DNA of 64,000 nucleotides from Paenibacillus macquariensis (GCF_900156375.1 NZ_FTNK01000019.1:1-64000), one strand, 5' to 3'. Shown: positions 34,516-43,159, counted from the stretch's first letter. Notes: a model not told the origin generated them from the sequence alone. Program-made: numbers and translations.

Positions 34516-35874
34516 CTATTTAGCTTCATCTTCATGAAAACGACCTTTATATATATAAGTTAACGTAATGAAGATATAAATAGCTAACGTAATACCTGTT
34601 ACGATAATAGATGTTGTAAAAATAATACCAATAAGGATCGCGCTCAAAGCAATAATAGCTGCCCAAGTTGTATAGGGGAACCATTTTACCACATAAACAC
34701 TTGTTCTTTCTGGATTTTTTTTACGTGATTTCAGATGCGCAACCGCAATGATTAACCAAATAAATAATACGGTGTATCCTAGTGAACCCATTAGGAAATC
34801 AAAGGTTTTACTTCCTGCAAATAAAGAAATAATTACACCCATATATAAAGCTAACGTACACATCAATATGGCATACACTGGAACTTTCTTTTTCGATAAA
34901 TGTGCAAAGATTCTAGGAATACGCCCGTCCACAGCTTGTGTATACAGAACACGTGATGAGCCATATAATCCAGAGTTCATTGATGAAATAATCGCGAGTA
35001 AAACAACAGCGTTCATAATATGGTCTGCACCTGGAATCCCGATCATTTTAAATACCATCACAAACGGACTCTCTGGTACCCCGTTTACTTCATTCCAAGG
35101 AATTAAGCTAACGATAATTAAGAAAGGCAATAAATAGAAGGAAATAATTCGTACTAATGTACTGCGAACAGCTTTTGGCACCACTTTTTCAGGATTTTTC
35201 GTTTCAGCTAACGTAATACCGATAATTTCCGTGCCCCCATAAGAATAGATAACAACAAGCATTGCAGTAATTAAGCCTGTTGGTCCATTCGGTAAGAACC
35301 CACCGTGATCCGTTAAGTTAGAAAAACCAACAGCTGTATGATTACCAAGGGTTACAAGTAACAATGCTAATCCTGCTATGATGAACACCACAATAACGGT
35401 AATTTTAATTAACGCAAGCCAATATTCCGTTTCTGCAAAAACTTTCACTGATAACAAGTTAATAGCTGTAACTAATATGGAAACGGATAATGCAAGTATC
35501 CAAATCGGATAATCTGGCAACCAATATTGAAGAAAAATTGCCGCAACCACTGATTCAGCTGCAATATTTAAAACCCACATCTTCCAATAAATCCAATCTA
35601 GAAAATAAGCGGGGTATTTCCCTAGAATCGATTGCACTAAATCTCTAAAGGTTCTTGCATCGCTATTGCGGACTGCCATTTCCGCTAGACCTTGCATAAC
35701 AAATAACAGAATAATACCACCAAGTAAGTATGCAATAATTACTGATGGACCCGCCATATCAATGGCTGCACTACTTCCTTTAAATAATCCTGCACCAATG
35801 GCTCCACCTAATGCCATCATCGTAATATGACGTGAGGTCATTGTTCTCTGTAATTTCTGGTTGTCGTTTTCCAT
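34516..35874 (-). CDS. APC family amino acid permease
   Basis: This 452-residue permease has twelve hydrophobic segments and the amino acid-polyamine-organocation signature near its start: TSRHITMMALGGAIGAGLFK followed by GSSAAIDMAGPS. Other family motifs are YGGTEIIGITLAETKNPEKV and SSMNSGLYGSSRVLYT. The start at 35874 follows AGGAGGTAAGAGG; the longer frame runs through the T-box terminator and is not coding. A T-box leader (35894-36165) controls it, so uptake should rise when a cognate tRNA is uncharged. The specifier reads CUU by hand alignment, suggesting leucine, as for the B. subtilis permease YvbW, but the assignment is tentative. Confidence 0.9.
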   Translation of the reverse strand: MENDNQKLQRTMTSRHITMMALGGAIGAGLFKGSSAAIDMAGPSVIIAYLLGGIILLFVMQGLAEMAVRNSDARTFRDLVQSILGKYPAYFLDWIYWKMWVLNIAAESVVAAIFLQYWLPDYPIWILALSVSILVTAINLLSVKVFAETEYWLALIKITVIVVFIIAGLALLLVTLGNHTAVGFSNLTDHGGFLPNGPTGLITAMLVVIYSYGGTEIIGITLAETKNPEKVVPKAVRSTLVRIISFYLLPFLIIVSLIPWNEVNGVPESPFVMVFKMIGIPGADHIMNAVVLLAIISSMNSGLYGSSRVLYTQAVDGRIPRIFAHLSKKKVPVYAILMCTLALYMGVIISLFAGSKTFDFLMGSLGYTVLFIWLIIAVAHLKSRKKNPERTSVYVVKWFPYTTWAAIIALSAILIGIIFTTSIIVTGITLAIYIFITLTYIYKGRFHEDEAK

Positions 35875-35893
35875 CCTCTTACCTCCTAAAATC

Positions 35894-36165
35894 AAAAAGG
35901 GCATATCGTCTCTTCCTTCATCATCAAATGAAAGAAGAGACGATATGCCCTTAGCAAACCGCGGTACCACTCTAATTGGTTCTACATGAACCCTACTTAA
36001 AAACCTTGTAACGAAGGTTAATCGTTAAAGCAAATAGAATAATAGTCCGTCAATTCTATTTACCTTACCACTCCTAGGCAAGTTCAAAGTATTATCGGAC
36101 TGCGTTGCACCAACCCGCAGCTCTCTCCACCAAATAATGAGCTTTTACTACTCCTAATCTTTGCG
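35894..36165 (-). promoter_or_regulatory. T-box riboswitch leader (possible Leu specifier)
   Basis: On the minus strand the T-box bulge-bearing sequence AATTAGAGTGGTACCGCGG is at 35959-35977. It is followed by an 18-bp terminator stem (35897-35914 with 35935-35952) and a T run at 35893-35897. Stem I lies at about 36070-36160: the AGTA motif at the base, GAGAGAGC, GGTTGGTG and the 3' side GAACTTGCCTAGG. By analogy with glyQS the specifier is CUU (36082-36080), giving leucine. The T-box itself is certain; the amino acid is not. Confidence 0.92.
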
Positions 36166-36209
36166 TTTCTTAAAATTATATCTAATCAAGTTTTAATTTA
36201 TTATTCAGT

Positions 36210-36238
36210 ATTATACAGACCTGTATTATTTCTGTCAA
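36210..36238 (-). promoter_or_regulatory. Consensus promoter of the T-box leader
   Basis: TTGACA (36233-36238) and TATAAT (36210-36215) on the minus strand are separated by exactly 17 bp; both hexamers are perfect. Confidence 0.85.
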
Positions 36239-36503
36239 TTTTTCATTTTACAATAAAAATAGAAGCATCATACGAAGTTTGGAAAAGGTTCTTATAACCG
36301 CTACACATAAGAAAAACCAAGGTTTTATCCAATGCCTATTAAGGGGTGCACTTCATGTAGGCTGCGGCAGTCTTAAGCTTATCTTTAGACAAACCAAAAT
36401 TCGACTACTTAGAGTACTCACATACAATCACAAATAACTGTTTGAGAATGGTTGAATCGGGTATAGAAAGATATAGCGTAAAAATCGTTTATCATGAACA
36501 CAT
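36239..36503. other. Intergenic stretch without recognisable gene
   Basis: Between the T-box promoter and the small gene at 36520 the sequence is A/T-rich with short open frames lacking ribosome binding sites. A region around 36340-36420 has more mixed composition and could be old coding DNA, but no family could be named. Confidence 0.5.
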
Positions 36504-36519
36504 AGGAGGAATCATCACT

Positions 36520-36663
36520 ATGCTGAACATTAATTACATTATGCCTTACCATCCTCAATACCACCGCCCACAGATAATGAGTCCCTCTAAGAAAGAAAAT
36601 TCTAACGAACCCAAGAAGAGCTTCCAAGATATTCTCAATCAGCAAATGGCCAAACAAACGTAA
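36520..36663 (+). CDS. Small hypothetical protein, 47 residues
   Basis: The frame starts at ATG 36520, 8 bases after AGGAGGA, and encodes a short protein rich in His, Pro and Tyr at its start (NYIMPYHPQYHRPQIM) with a charged, Lys-rich second half ending SFQDILNQQMAKQT. There is no signal peptide or membrane segment. A longer frame from 36442 is less likely because it has no ribosome binding site. The C-terminal SFQDIL pattern is seen in some flagellar-associated proteins, but the match is too short to assign a role. Confidence 0.6.
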   Translation: MLNINYIMPYHPQYHRPQIMSPSKKENSNEPKKSFQDILNQQMAKQT

Positions 36664-36674
36664 CCAACTACATA

Positions 36675-36699
36675 GAGTGAACTAAAGTATGCACTCACA
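36675..36699 (+). repeat. Dispersed repeat copy, GTGAACTAAAGTATGCACTCAC
   Basis: The core TGAACTAAAGTATGCACTCAC (36678-36698) matches the reverse complement of 30320-30345 with two differences. GAGTG and CACTC at the ends are complementary and could form a small hairpin. Confidence 0.65.
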
Positions 36700-36710
36700 A
36701 ATAAACGACT

Positions 36711-36746
36711 AATTAGCACCTCTGTATCTATGCAGAGGTGCTAATT
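36711..36746 (+). terminator. Hairpin after the small protein gene
   Basis: A perfect 14-bp stem (AATTAGCACCTCTG, 36711-36724 with 36733-36746), 8-nt loop, followed by GTATATTTATT. Probably a terminator, with a poor T run. Confidence 0.6.
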
Positions 36747-36767
36747 GTATATTTATTACATTCACAA

Positions 36768-36811
36768 TTCACAACCCAAGTACTATCTGTTATATTTGTA
36801 TTATAACAGAT
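36768..36811 (+). promoter_or_regulatory. Promoter with overlapping GntR operator palindrome
   Basis: A -35 TTCACA (36768-36773) and -10 TATATT (36791-36796) at 17 bp spacing. The -10 overlaps a perfect 10+7+10 palindrome, ATCTGTTATA / TATAACAGAT (36785-36794 with 36802-36811), just before the gene's GGAGG. This fits autoregulation by the GntR protein. Confidence 0.7.
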
Positions 36812-36829
36812 GCAGGAGGTGGAACTTAC

Positions 36830-37228
36830 ATGATTATTCAACTAGATATGCAGTCCGATGTTCCAATCTATACGCAACTTATGAATCAGATTATTGAAGG
36901 TATTGCCCGTGGAGATCTAAAGCTTGGGGAAGCTCTCCCCTCTGTCCGTGGTCTAGCTTCCGATATTGGCGTCAACCTACATACGGTGAACAAAGCCTAT
37001 AATCTTCTCAAACAAGAGGGTTTCATCCAAATTCATCGTCAAAAGGGTGTCGTTATTCAACCAGATGCTATGCCCTTAGTAACGCCAGAGTATGAATTGA
37101 AACAACATAACCAATTAAGACCCATCATCGCCGAAGCCATATGTCGTGGAATGACCAAGGAACAACTGCTTCAAGTTACCGAACAAATTCACAAAGAAAT
37201 TATGCATAATGAAAAGGGGAATGCCTAA
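36830..37228 (+). CDS. GntR family regulator, YtrA type
   Basis: This 132-residue repressor has the GntR winged helix in residues 10-75 (DVPIYTQLMNQIIEGIARGD and LPSVRGLASDIGVNLHTVNK) and only a short C-terminal tail, the layout of the YtrA subfamily, which usually sits at the head of operons encoding membrane proteins. The stop overlaps the start of the next gene by one base, so the two are one unit. A perfect palindrome covering the -10 (36785-36811) is the likely operator. It starts behind GCAGGAGGTGG. Confidence 0.92.
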   Translation: MIIQLDMQSDVPIYTQLMNQIIEGIARGDLKLGEALPSVRGLASDIGVNLHTVNKAYNLLKQEGFIQIHRQKGVVIQPDAMPLVTPEYELKQHNQLRPIIAEAICRGMTKEQLLQVTEQIHKEIMHNEKGNA

Positions 37229-38328
37229 TGTATTGGATCTCCAATCTTATTCTGATTCTCATGTTTCTTCCGATTTCAGTGTCTCTCATCTTCATGCCTT
37301 ATTTCACTCGAGATACCGTAAGCTTCGGCATATCGGTCAGTACAGATATGTACTATAGTGAACCTTTACGTGCGTTACGCAAAAGGTATGTCTTCATTAG
37401 TTCCATCCTTTACACGCTGTTACTTTTCTTCTGTCTCGTCGGATCTTCTCTCAGTGATGCTTTACAACAAGAAACGATCATCGGAATCTCTGTCATATCC
37501 CTTGTTGTGATTTCAATGATCATTAATCTAATGTTTTACTACAAGATGAAGAAATATAAATTGGAACATCCGATAGCTTCCATCCCTAAATCAACCATCC
37601 TCGCTGTCGATACCGGATTTAGACGCAACAAACTAATCTTCTCCAATAAGTGGTTTATCATTCATTTCTTGATAACCATCTTAAGTGCCATACTCGCCTT
37701 TAAGTATTACAACCTATTCCCAGATACATTAGCAATGAAGTTCGACTTTCAAGGTAACGTGACCCGTAGTGTAGCTAAATCCTATACAAGCGTAATGGGT
37801 CTTAACCTCATGCAATTCGTGATGACATGTTTATTTATGTTCATTAACGTGACTATTCTGCAGAGTAAACAGCAACTTAGCTCTGATCATCCAGAGAACT
37901 CAATCAAACAAAATACAGCATTCCGTCGTAGATCGTCACTATTTATGATCATCACTGGACTTCTTATGGTGCTGTTATTCTCTTTCATCCAACTGAATAT
38001 GTTATTCGAGCTCAATGTACAGATACTCTCCCTAGTCAGCTTTTTCATAACTGCGATCATTATCATAGGTGCATTGGTCCTTGCATTCACAACGGGTCAA
38101 GGAGGTAGCCGTATTGGCAAACCTTCCATGGGTTCAAGTACACAACATATCAACGATGACTCCCACTGGAAGCTCGGTGGCATTTATTATAATCCTCAGG
38201 ATCCATCCATCTGGATTGAGAAACGTATGGGTATCGGTTGGACAGTCAATTTCGCTAGACCTATGGCTTGGATCATCTTACTCGCTACTACAGCTATCAT
38301 CATTGTTGTCTCTTTATTTATTAGCTAA
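37228..38328 (+). CDS. DUF1648/DUF5808 membrane protein
   Basis: This 366-residue protein has about nine hydrophobic segments. A DUF1648-like motif is in the middle (LFPDTLAMKFDFQGNVTRS) and a DUF5808-like soluble segment is near the C-terminus (SHWKLGGIYYNPQDPSIWIE), followed by a last membrane helix. Such proteins occur in Firmicutes next to YtrA-type regulators and are related to SdpI-like immunity proteins by the shared DUF1648 part. Translation is coupled to the regulator by a one-base overlap. The function is unknown; a role in envelope stress or immunity is inference. Confidence 0.85.
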   Translation: MYWISNLILILMFLPISVSLIFMPYFTRDTVSFGISVSTDMYYSEPLRALRKRYVFISSILYTLLLFFCLVGSSLSDALQQETIIGISVISLVVISMIINLMFYYKMKKYKLEHPIASIPKSTILAVDTGFRRNKLIFSNKWFIIHFLITILSAILAFKYYNLFPDTLAMKFDFQGNVTRSVAKSYTSVMGLNLMQFVMTCLFMFINVTILQSKQQLSSDHPENSIKQNTAFRRRSSLFMIITGLLMVLLFSFIQLNMLFELNVQILSLVSFFITAIIIIGALVLAFTTGQGGSRIGKPSMGSSTQHINDDSHWKLGGIYYNPQDPSIWIEKRMGIGWTVNFARPMAWIILLATTAIIIVVSLFIS

Positions 38329-38361
38329 GTGTGGCTTGATATTATAACAAGGAGAATGATT

Positions 38362-39963
38362 ATGAAAAACAAAGTAATACGTTCCATCACACTTGCTTCT
38401 ATCGCATTAAGTTTAGCAATTCCTATGGCATCGGTCTCAGCCGCGTCACAGCAGAAGGAAACAATCGCACCTGTTCGTGAAACAGCGAAGAATCTTGGCG
38501 CTGAAGTGAAATGGGATCAAACTTCTCACAAAATCACTCTCACCAAGGACACAACAACGTTGATACTTACCATAGGCAATTCACAAGCAATCGTGAATGG
38601 TAAATCTGTCGCCTTAACTGGACCCCTTCGCATTGTTTCTAATCAAGCCGTTATGCCTGTGGAATTCATTACGAACGTATTCGTTAGTAAAGAAACAGTA
38701 TCTACCGATACCGCAGATCTGTTCTTCAATCAGTTACAAGCCGGAAATGGTGCCAAAGCTGCTGAACATCTGAGTCCCACGTTGAAACAGACCTTACCTA
38801 CACAAATGCTAGATACGTTATGGGCAAGCTCTGAAAAAGCGTATGGTAAATCGATTGAAGAGCCACTTAAGTCGGAGAAAACAAATGCTGTTCATAGAAA
38901 TGTAACTTACAACATCAAGTCCAACATCATTCCCTTCAGTATCACATTACGCCTGAACCAAGTAGGACAAATCGATGATTTGAATATTGCTCCAGCAACC
39001 CCATCAACTTATCAGAAGCCTTCTTATGACAATCCAGCAACCTATACGGAACAAGAAGTCACCGTTGGAAGTGGTACGTTGGCACTACCAGGAACGCTGT
39101 CTATGCCAGTAGGCAAAGGTCCCTTTCCTGCGCTTGTGCTGGTACACGGCTCTGGATCTAGCGATCGAGATTCGTCAACTGGCGGTGCCAAGCCACTACG
39201 TGATCTTGCCGTCGGCCTCGCTGCGAAGGGGATAGCTGTTCTCCGATATGATAAGGTAACTTATGAGCATACCTTTAAGGTCGCAACCAACCCTAAATTT
39301 ACGTTAAAGAATGAAACTGTAGATGATGCTATCTCTGCTGTGGCGTTATTGAAATCAAATCCTATGATTGCATCTTCTGACATCTATGTCGCAGGTCATA
39401 GCCAAGGTGGATTCGCGATGCCACTAATTGTTGCCGCCGATACTGGTGGTGATATCGCAGGTACTATTCTTTTAGCTGGACCAAGTTCAAAATATGTTGA
39501 TGTATTAGCGGTTCAACTTAAAGAAATCACTAGTCGTATGAAAGTATTAGGCCAAGATACTGCACCTTATGAAGCCCAAGTTGCTATGTGGTCATCCATT
39601 ATTTCAACCGTAAACGACCCACAATATTCAGTCGACCATTTACCTGAGAATTTCCCAATTCAGCCTGCCTATTGGTGGTTCGAACAAAGAGATTATAAAC
39701 CAACTGATCTCGCCAAGAAACAAAGTGGGCCTATGCTAGTGATACAAGGGGAGAATGACGTTCAGGTCCCTATTTCTGAATTTAATGCTTGGAAAAGTGA
39801 GTTGAAGAATAGGCATGACGTGGAATATAAATCTTATCCTAACGTGACACATCTTCTTAACTCATACAGTGGTGTTTCTACAGGTCAAGAATATGCGCTG
39901 CCTTCTAACGTATCATCGAATATTATTGACGATATTGCAGCATGGATTAAGAAGAGCAAATAA
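38362..39963 (+). CDS. Secreted alpha/beta hydrolase with N-terminal copper-amine-oxidase-like domain
   Basis: This 533-residue protein has a signal peptide (cleavage near VSAAS, residue about 25), a copper-amine-oxidase N-terminal-like domain (about 28-110), a DUF3887-like segment (about 115-205) and an alpha/beta hydrolase domain (about 225-533). The nucleophile elbow is AGHSQGGFAMP, the oxyanion region is VLVHGSGSSDRDSS, the acid lies in QGENDVQVP and the His in NVTHLLNSYSG. The start at 38362 is 7 bases after AAGGAG. It follows the GntR operon closely (33 bp) and may be cotranscribed. The substrate is unknown. Confidence 0.88.
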   Translation: MKNKVIRSITLASIALSLAIPMASVSAASQQKETIAPVRETAKNLGAEVKWDQTSHKITLTKDTTTLILTIGNSQAIVNGKSVALTGPLRIVSNQAVMPVEFITNVFVSKETVSTDTADLFFNQLQAGNGAKAAEHLSPTLKQTLPTQMLDTLWASSEKAYGKSIEEPLKSEKTNAVHRNVTYNIKSNIIPFSITLRLNQVGQIDDLNIAPATPSTYQKPSYDNPATYTEQEVTVGSGTLALPGTLSMPVGKGPFPALVLVHGSGSSDRDSSTGGAKPLRDLAVGLAAKGIAVLRYDKVTYEHTFKVATNPKFTLKNETVDDAISAVALLKSNPMIASSDIYVAGHSQGGFAMPLIVAADTGGDIAGTILLAGPSSKYVDVLAVQLKEITSRMKVLGQDTAPYEAQVAMWSSIISTVNDPQYSVDHLPENFPIQPAYWWFEQRDYKPTDLAKKQSGPMLVIQGENDVQVPISEFNAWKSELKNRHDVEYKSYPNVTHLLNSYSGVSTGQEYALPSNVSSNIIDDIAAWIKKSK

Positions 39964-39988
39964 TTGATGAACCTTTTTCAATAATACA

Positions 39989-40027
39989 CAAAGAGAGAAG
40001 AGCAGAATCTATGCCCTTCTCTCTTTG
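39989..40027. terminator. Hairpin between convergent genes
   Basis: CAAAGAGAGAAG (39989-40000) pairs with CTTCTCTCTTTG (40016-40027). T runs are weak on both sides, but its place between two convergent stops suggests termination. Confidence 0.55.
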
Positions 40028-40049
40028 CATATTCACATATAACTCTCTT

Positions 40050-41186
40050 TCACTTCCAAGTAACAACGACCTTCAAATCTCCGGTCTCTTCGAAGGGGCT
40101 GTGATTATAGGATATCCCCTTGATATTAAGCGTGTATAACTGTTGGAGAGCTTCGATCAATGTAGCTTCATCACCATGAAACCGGAATACGATCGACTTG
40201 TCGCCTTGTTGTATAGTGTCCTTAGCTTTCGCTTTCAATTGCAAAGAAGAAGATACAATCTCACTTTTCTCATAGAGCTGATACTGAAGATCCTTCACCA
40301 ACTTCTTATAAAAGGATGTTTTATTTCCTCCCTTTTGAACAAGTGCCGCTAGTGTATTTCTATATAGTGTGGTAGCTTCTGGATACGGCTTAGACCATGT
40401 ATGGTCTTTACGCATCTGTTTATCATTACGCAGATAATATTCTATGCCCACAACGTTCTTCTGATCAGGAACCGGATCATCCCAAGTTGTATCCAAGTGA
40501 TACCAACTACCCGAGATGAGGACTAAATTCCATGCGTGTAGCTGGCTAGTGCGACTACCCTCTGGTGTAGCAGTCCCCTCTACGATTTTATTCTGTATAC
40601 CCGATTCCTTCAGCATTTTGTACGTCAAAAGGGAATAACCTTGACACACTGCACTTCCCGTACTGAGTCCCTCATATGCGGTATATTTCTGCAACGTCTT
40701 ATCATATTGAAGATGGGTAACAATCCAGTCATGGATTACTTTGACTTTCTCATGATCATTCATACCTGGAACAATGATTTCCTTCAGTACACTCTTTACC
40801 CGATTCTCCACATATGCCGTTTCTTGGGCCGTCTCGCGGTAACTGAGTTTAACCGTAACATCTGCGGCACTAGGGCTACCACGATATGAATAACCATAAC
40901 TTGAAATCGTATAATTAATATATGGATCGCTCTCCATCGCCTGATCTAATGCTTGTTTCAATTGCGATTTAAGCGCCTTCGTCTTGCCTTTGTATACAAA
41001 GGTAACATTCACTTGAGTGTTATTCATAGCTTCTAGTAATATCTGTTGAATGTCACTTACGGATCTCACCACAGTAGATTTGGTAGCAGCAAAGGCCTGC
41101 TCAAAGTTCACGGTTCGTGGAACTGCAACCGCCATTAACATTCCGATTAGCAGCACTTTTACAAGTCGATAGCGACCTTCTCTCAT
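40050..41186 (-). CDS. Secreted transglutaminase-like domain protein
   Basis: This 378-residue protein has a signal peptide or anchor (hydrophobic about residues 10-35) and a transglutaminase-like/cysteine protease domain. The catalytic Cys is in GSAVCQGYSLLTYKMLKESG, the His in SQLHAWNLVLISG and the Asp in WYHLDTTWDDP. A segment just before (NDHEKVKVIHDWIVTHLQYD) is typical of the CYK3/YebA-like secreted group. It should act at the cell surface. The start at 41186 follows AGAAAGGCAGGG; the longer frame enters the promoter area. It is convergent with the alpha/beta hydrolase. Confidence 0.87.
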   Translation of the reverse strand: MREGRYRLVKVLLIGMLMAVAVPRTVNFEQAFAATKSTVVRSVSDIQQILLEAMNNTQVNVTFVYKGKTKALKSQLKQALDQAMESDPYINYTISSYGYSYRGSPSAADVTVKLSYRETAQETAYVENRVKSVLKEIIVPGMNDHEKVKVIHDWIVTHLQYDKTLQKYTAYEGLSTGSAVCQGYSLLTYKMLKESGIQNKIVEGTATPEGSRTSQLHAWNLVLISGSWYHLDTTWDDPVPDQKNVVGIEYYLRNDKQMRKDHTWSKPYPEATTLYRNTLAALVQKGGNKTSFYKKLVKDLQYQLYEKSEIVSSSLQLKAKAKDTIQQGDKSIVFRFHGDEATLIEALQQLYTLNIKGISYNHSPFEETGDLKVVVTWK

Positions 41187-41483
41187 GCATACCCTGCCTT
41201 TCTCTACTGAATTCACACAAATATTGTAACATACGTCGTCTCTCCTTCCATAACACAATCCTCGATCTCCAATATTTAAATATATGCGTAGAATAAATGA
41301 AAATTCCCCTTGCTACCTTATCCGACCGTTTTCACTTCTCCACCGTTGCCCATTTGCAGGAATGACTTAACTATAATTCGCATTTTCGCCTTCTTTTATA
41401 GCGTCACGACGGAAGAATTTCGTTATAATAGAAATAACGATTGTGATTTTAGTCATATTATTTATGAAATGGAGAGAGGTTCC

Positions 41484-41681
41484 TTGACCTACGTTGATAC
41501 TTCTAATATCTCGGCACAAATGTTCATCACTGTATTATTATTTTTGCTGGTGATTGCTCCATTATTCAGCCTCGCCATCTTGCGATTCTTCCAAGCCAAG
41601 CGTAAGTCCGGATTTACGCTAATCTTTGCAGGTGTACTTACGTATGTAGTATTCCAAGCCAGCATGCTGATATTTTTTTGA
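41484..41681 (+). CDS. Small membrane protein with TTG start, 65 residues
   Basis: A frame starting at TTG 41484 follows GGAGAGAGG at good spacing and encodes two hydrophobic helices separated by a basic turn (FFQAKRKSGF), ending in a hydrophobic tail. The longest frame from 41310 lacks a ribosome binding site and its first part looks non-coding. This is a typical small two-helix membrane protein, with the loop facing the cytoplasm by the positive-inside rule. No family could be named. The gap before it (41187-41483) holds a TATAAT-like -10 at about 41433-41440 but no other clear feature. Confidence 0.6.
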   Translation: MTYVDTSNISAQMFITVLLFLLVIAPLFSLAILRFFQAKRKSGFTLIFAGVLTYVVFQASMLIFF

Positions 41682-41733
41682 CAAGGCTAAATGAATAGTT
41701 GGTCATCTTAAAATTCAAGCTTTCACATCTAGT

Positions 41734-41756
41734 GATGTCATATAACATATGACATC
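41734..41756. repeat. Perfect 10-bp palindrome after the small membrane protein gene
   Basis: GATGTCATAT-AAC-ATATGACATC. No T run follows, so operator or weak terminator are both possible. Confidence 0.5.
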
Positions 41757-41787
41757 TTAACCTAACCTAACTTATCTTATTATGGTA

Positions 41788-41832
41788 CACAAAAAAAGGC
41801 TTCACCCTCCTCTAATTGGAAGGTGAAGCCTT
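41788..41832 (-). terminator. Terminator of the glutaredoxin gene
   Basis: On the minus strand AAAGGCTTCACCTTCC pairs with GAGGGTGAAGCCTTT and is followed by TTTT. Confidence 0.88.
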
Positions 41833-41846
41833 TCTCCATTTATTAA

Positions 41847-42083
41847 TTAAGCTTCTGGATTCAATGCTTTATTGAACTGTGTCGTATTCATACCCACGAT
41901 CTTATGTTCACCAATAACAGTAACGGGAACAGCTCTAAGTCCCATATCCCATACTTGTTGAGCGAAGTCATCATTTGTCTCAATATTACGTTCTTCATAT
42001 TGAATCCCTTTGTCAGCCAAATATCCTTTCACCTGACGACAATGAGGGCAATTCGAACTTGTGTACACGATAACATTTTCCAT
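41847..42083 (-). CDS. Glutaredoxin family protein (NrdH-like)
   Basis: This 78-residue thioredoxin-fold protein has the redox pair Cys12-x-x-Cys15 in TSSNCPHCRQVKG, the cis-proline in AVPVTV, and the GMNTTQFNKAL helix. Small glutaredoxin-like proteins of this size are often reduced by thioredoxin reductase, whose gene lies directly upstream on the same strand. The gap of about 80 bp between them is free of a terminator, so cotranscription is plausible. It is likely cytoplasmic. Confidence 0.9.
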   Translation of the reverse strand: MENVIVYTSSNCPHCRQVKGYLADKGIQYEERNIETNDDFAQQVWDMGLRAVPVTVIGEHKIVGMNTTQFNKALNPEA

Positions 42084-42162
42084 GATAATCTCTCCTTTAT
42101 TTGTGCTGTTCTTACTTCTTCAAACCTTATACTGCCTAACATACGTACTCTCATTCGCTATA

Positions 42163-43104
42163 TTAAATCTTAACCTCGCTATATTCAAGGCTTTCAATAT
42201 ACTTTTCACAGTCCATTGCTGCCATACAGCCACTACCAGCTGCCGTAATCGCTTGTCTGTACTTCGTATCCTGAACATCACCACAAGCGAATACGCCTGG
42301 GATATTTGTCTCAGATGTCCCTGGTGTCACAACAATATATCCATTCGCATCTGTTGTAATTTTCCCACCTAGAAATGCTGTATTCGGATGGTGACCGATC
42401 GCTACAAACACTCCACTTGCTTCAATCAGTTCTTCTTCACCTGTCTGATTGTTGAGCACTTTAAGACCATTGACACCCTTCTCACCTGCAGATACTTCAA
42501 GTGGCGTACGATTCAGAGACCACTCTACTTTATCGTTAGCACGAACACGATCCTGCATAATTTTCGAAGCACGTAATTCTTCACGACGGTTAACTAGGGT
42601 TACTTTGGATGCGAATCTAGTCAGGAAGTTGGCTTCCTCAAGTGCAGAATCACCGCCACCGATAACTACAATCTCTTTCCCACGGAAAAAGAATCCGTCG
42701 CACGTTGCACATGTACTTACGCCACGTCCGATATTATCCTGCTCACCAGGAATACCTAGATACTTAGCTGTCGCTCCAGTGGAAAGAATAAGCGTTTCTG
42801 TCACTAATTCTCCGATTCCCTCTACATTCAGCTTAAATGGACGATTCTCTAGCTCTACACTATTGACCCATCCTGTTCTGAACTCTGCACCGAAACGTTC
42901 GGCTTGTTTACGCATGTTATCCATCAATTCAGGACCCATAATACCATCAGGGAAGCCTGGGAAATTCTCAATTTCAGTCGTTGTAGTTAATTGTCCACCT
43001 GGTTGTGGTCCTTCAATAACGAGTGGTTTCATATTCGCACGAGCCAAGTAAATGGCAGCGGTTAATCCTGCTGGACCTGTTCCAACAATAATAGATTTGT
43101 ACAT
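42163..43104 (-). CDS. trxB: Thioredoxin-disulfide reductase
   Basis: This 313-residue flavoenzyme transfers electrons from NADPH to thioredoxin. FAD-binding GTGPAGLTAAIYLARA at the N-terminus, the redox centre CATCDGFFF, the NADPH site VIGGGDSALEEANFL and the C-terminal FAD motif GVFACGDVQDTKYRQ are all present. The start at 43104 follows GGGGGAAGCCTAT. A PerR-like box (43160-43174) lies about 55 bp upstream, consistent with peroxide induction. The downstream glutaredoxin may be in the same transcript. Confidence 0.96.
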   Translation of the reverse strand: MYKSIIVGTGPAGLTAAIYLARANMKPLVIEGPQPGGQLTTTTEIENFPGFPDGIMGPELMDNMRKQAERFGAEFRTGWVNSVELENRPFKLNVEGIGELVTETLILSTGATAKYLGIPGEQDNIGRGVSTCATCDGFFFRGKEIVVIGGGDSALEEANFLTRFASKVTLVNRREELRASKIMQDRVRANDKVEWSLNRTPLEVSAGEKGVNGLKVLNNQTGEEELIEASGVFVAIGHHPNTAFLGGKITTDANGYIVVTPGTSETNIPGVFACGDVQDTKYRQAITAAGSGCMAAMDCEKYIESLEYSEVKI

Positions 43105-43159
43105 ATAGGCTTCCCCCAATAAAATAATAGTGTGTGTAAAATATATTTCAAATTCTTAA

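Noticed and set aside
36442..36519. Longer version of the 47-residue gene
   Set aside because: No ribosome binding site before the upstream ATG, whereas AGGAGGA sits correctly before 36520.
42449..43051. Plus-strand frame of 200 residues opposite trxB
   Set aside because: Antisense to a clear thioredoxin reductase; Ser/Pro-rich composition and no start signal.
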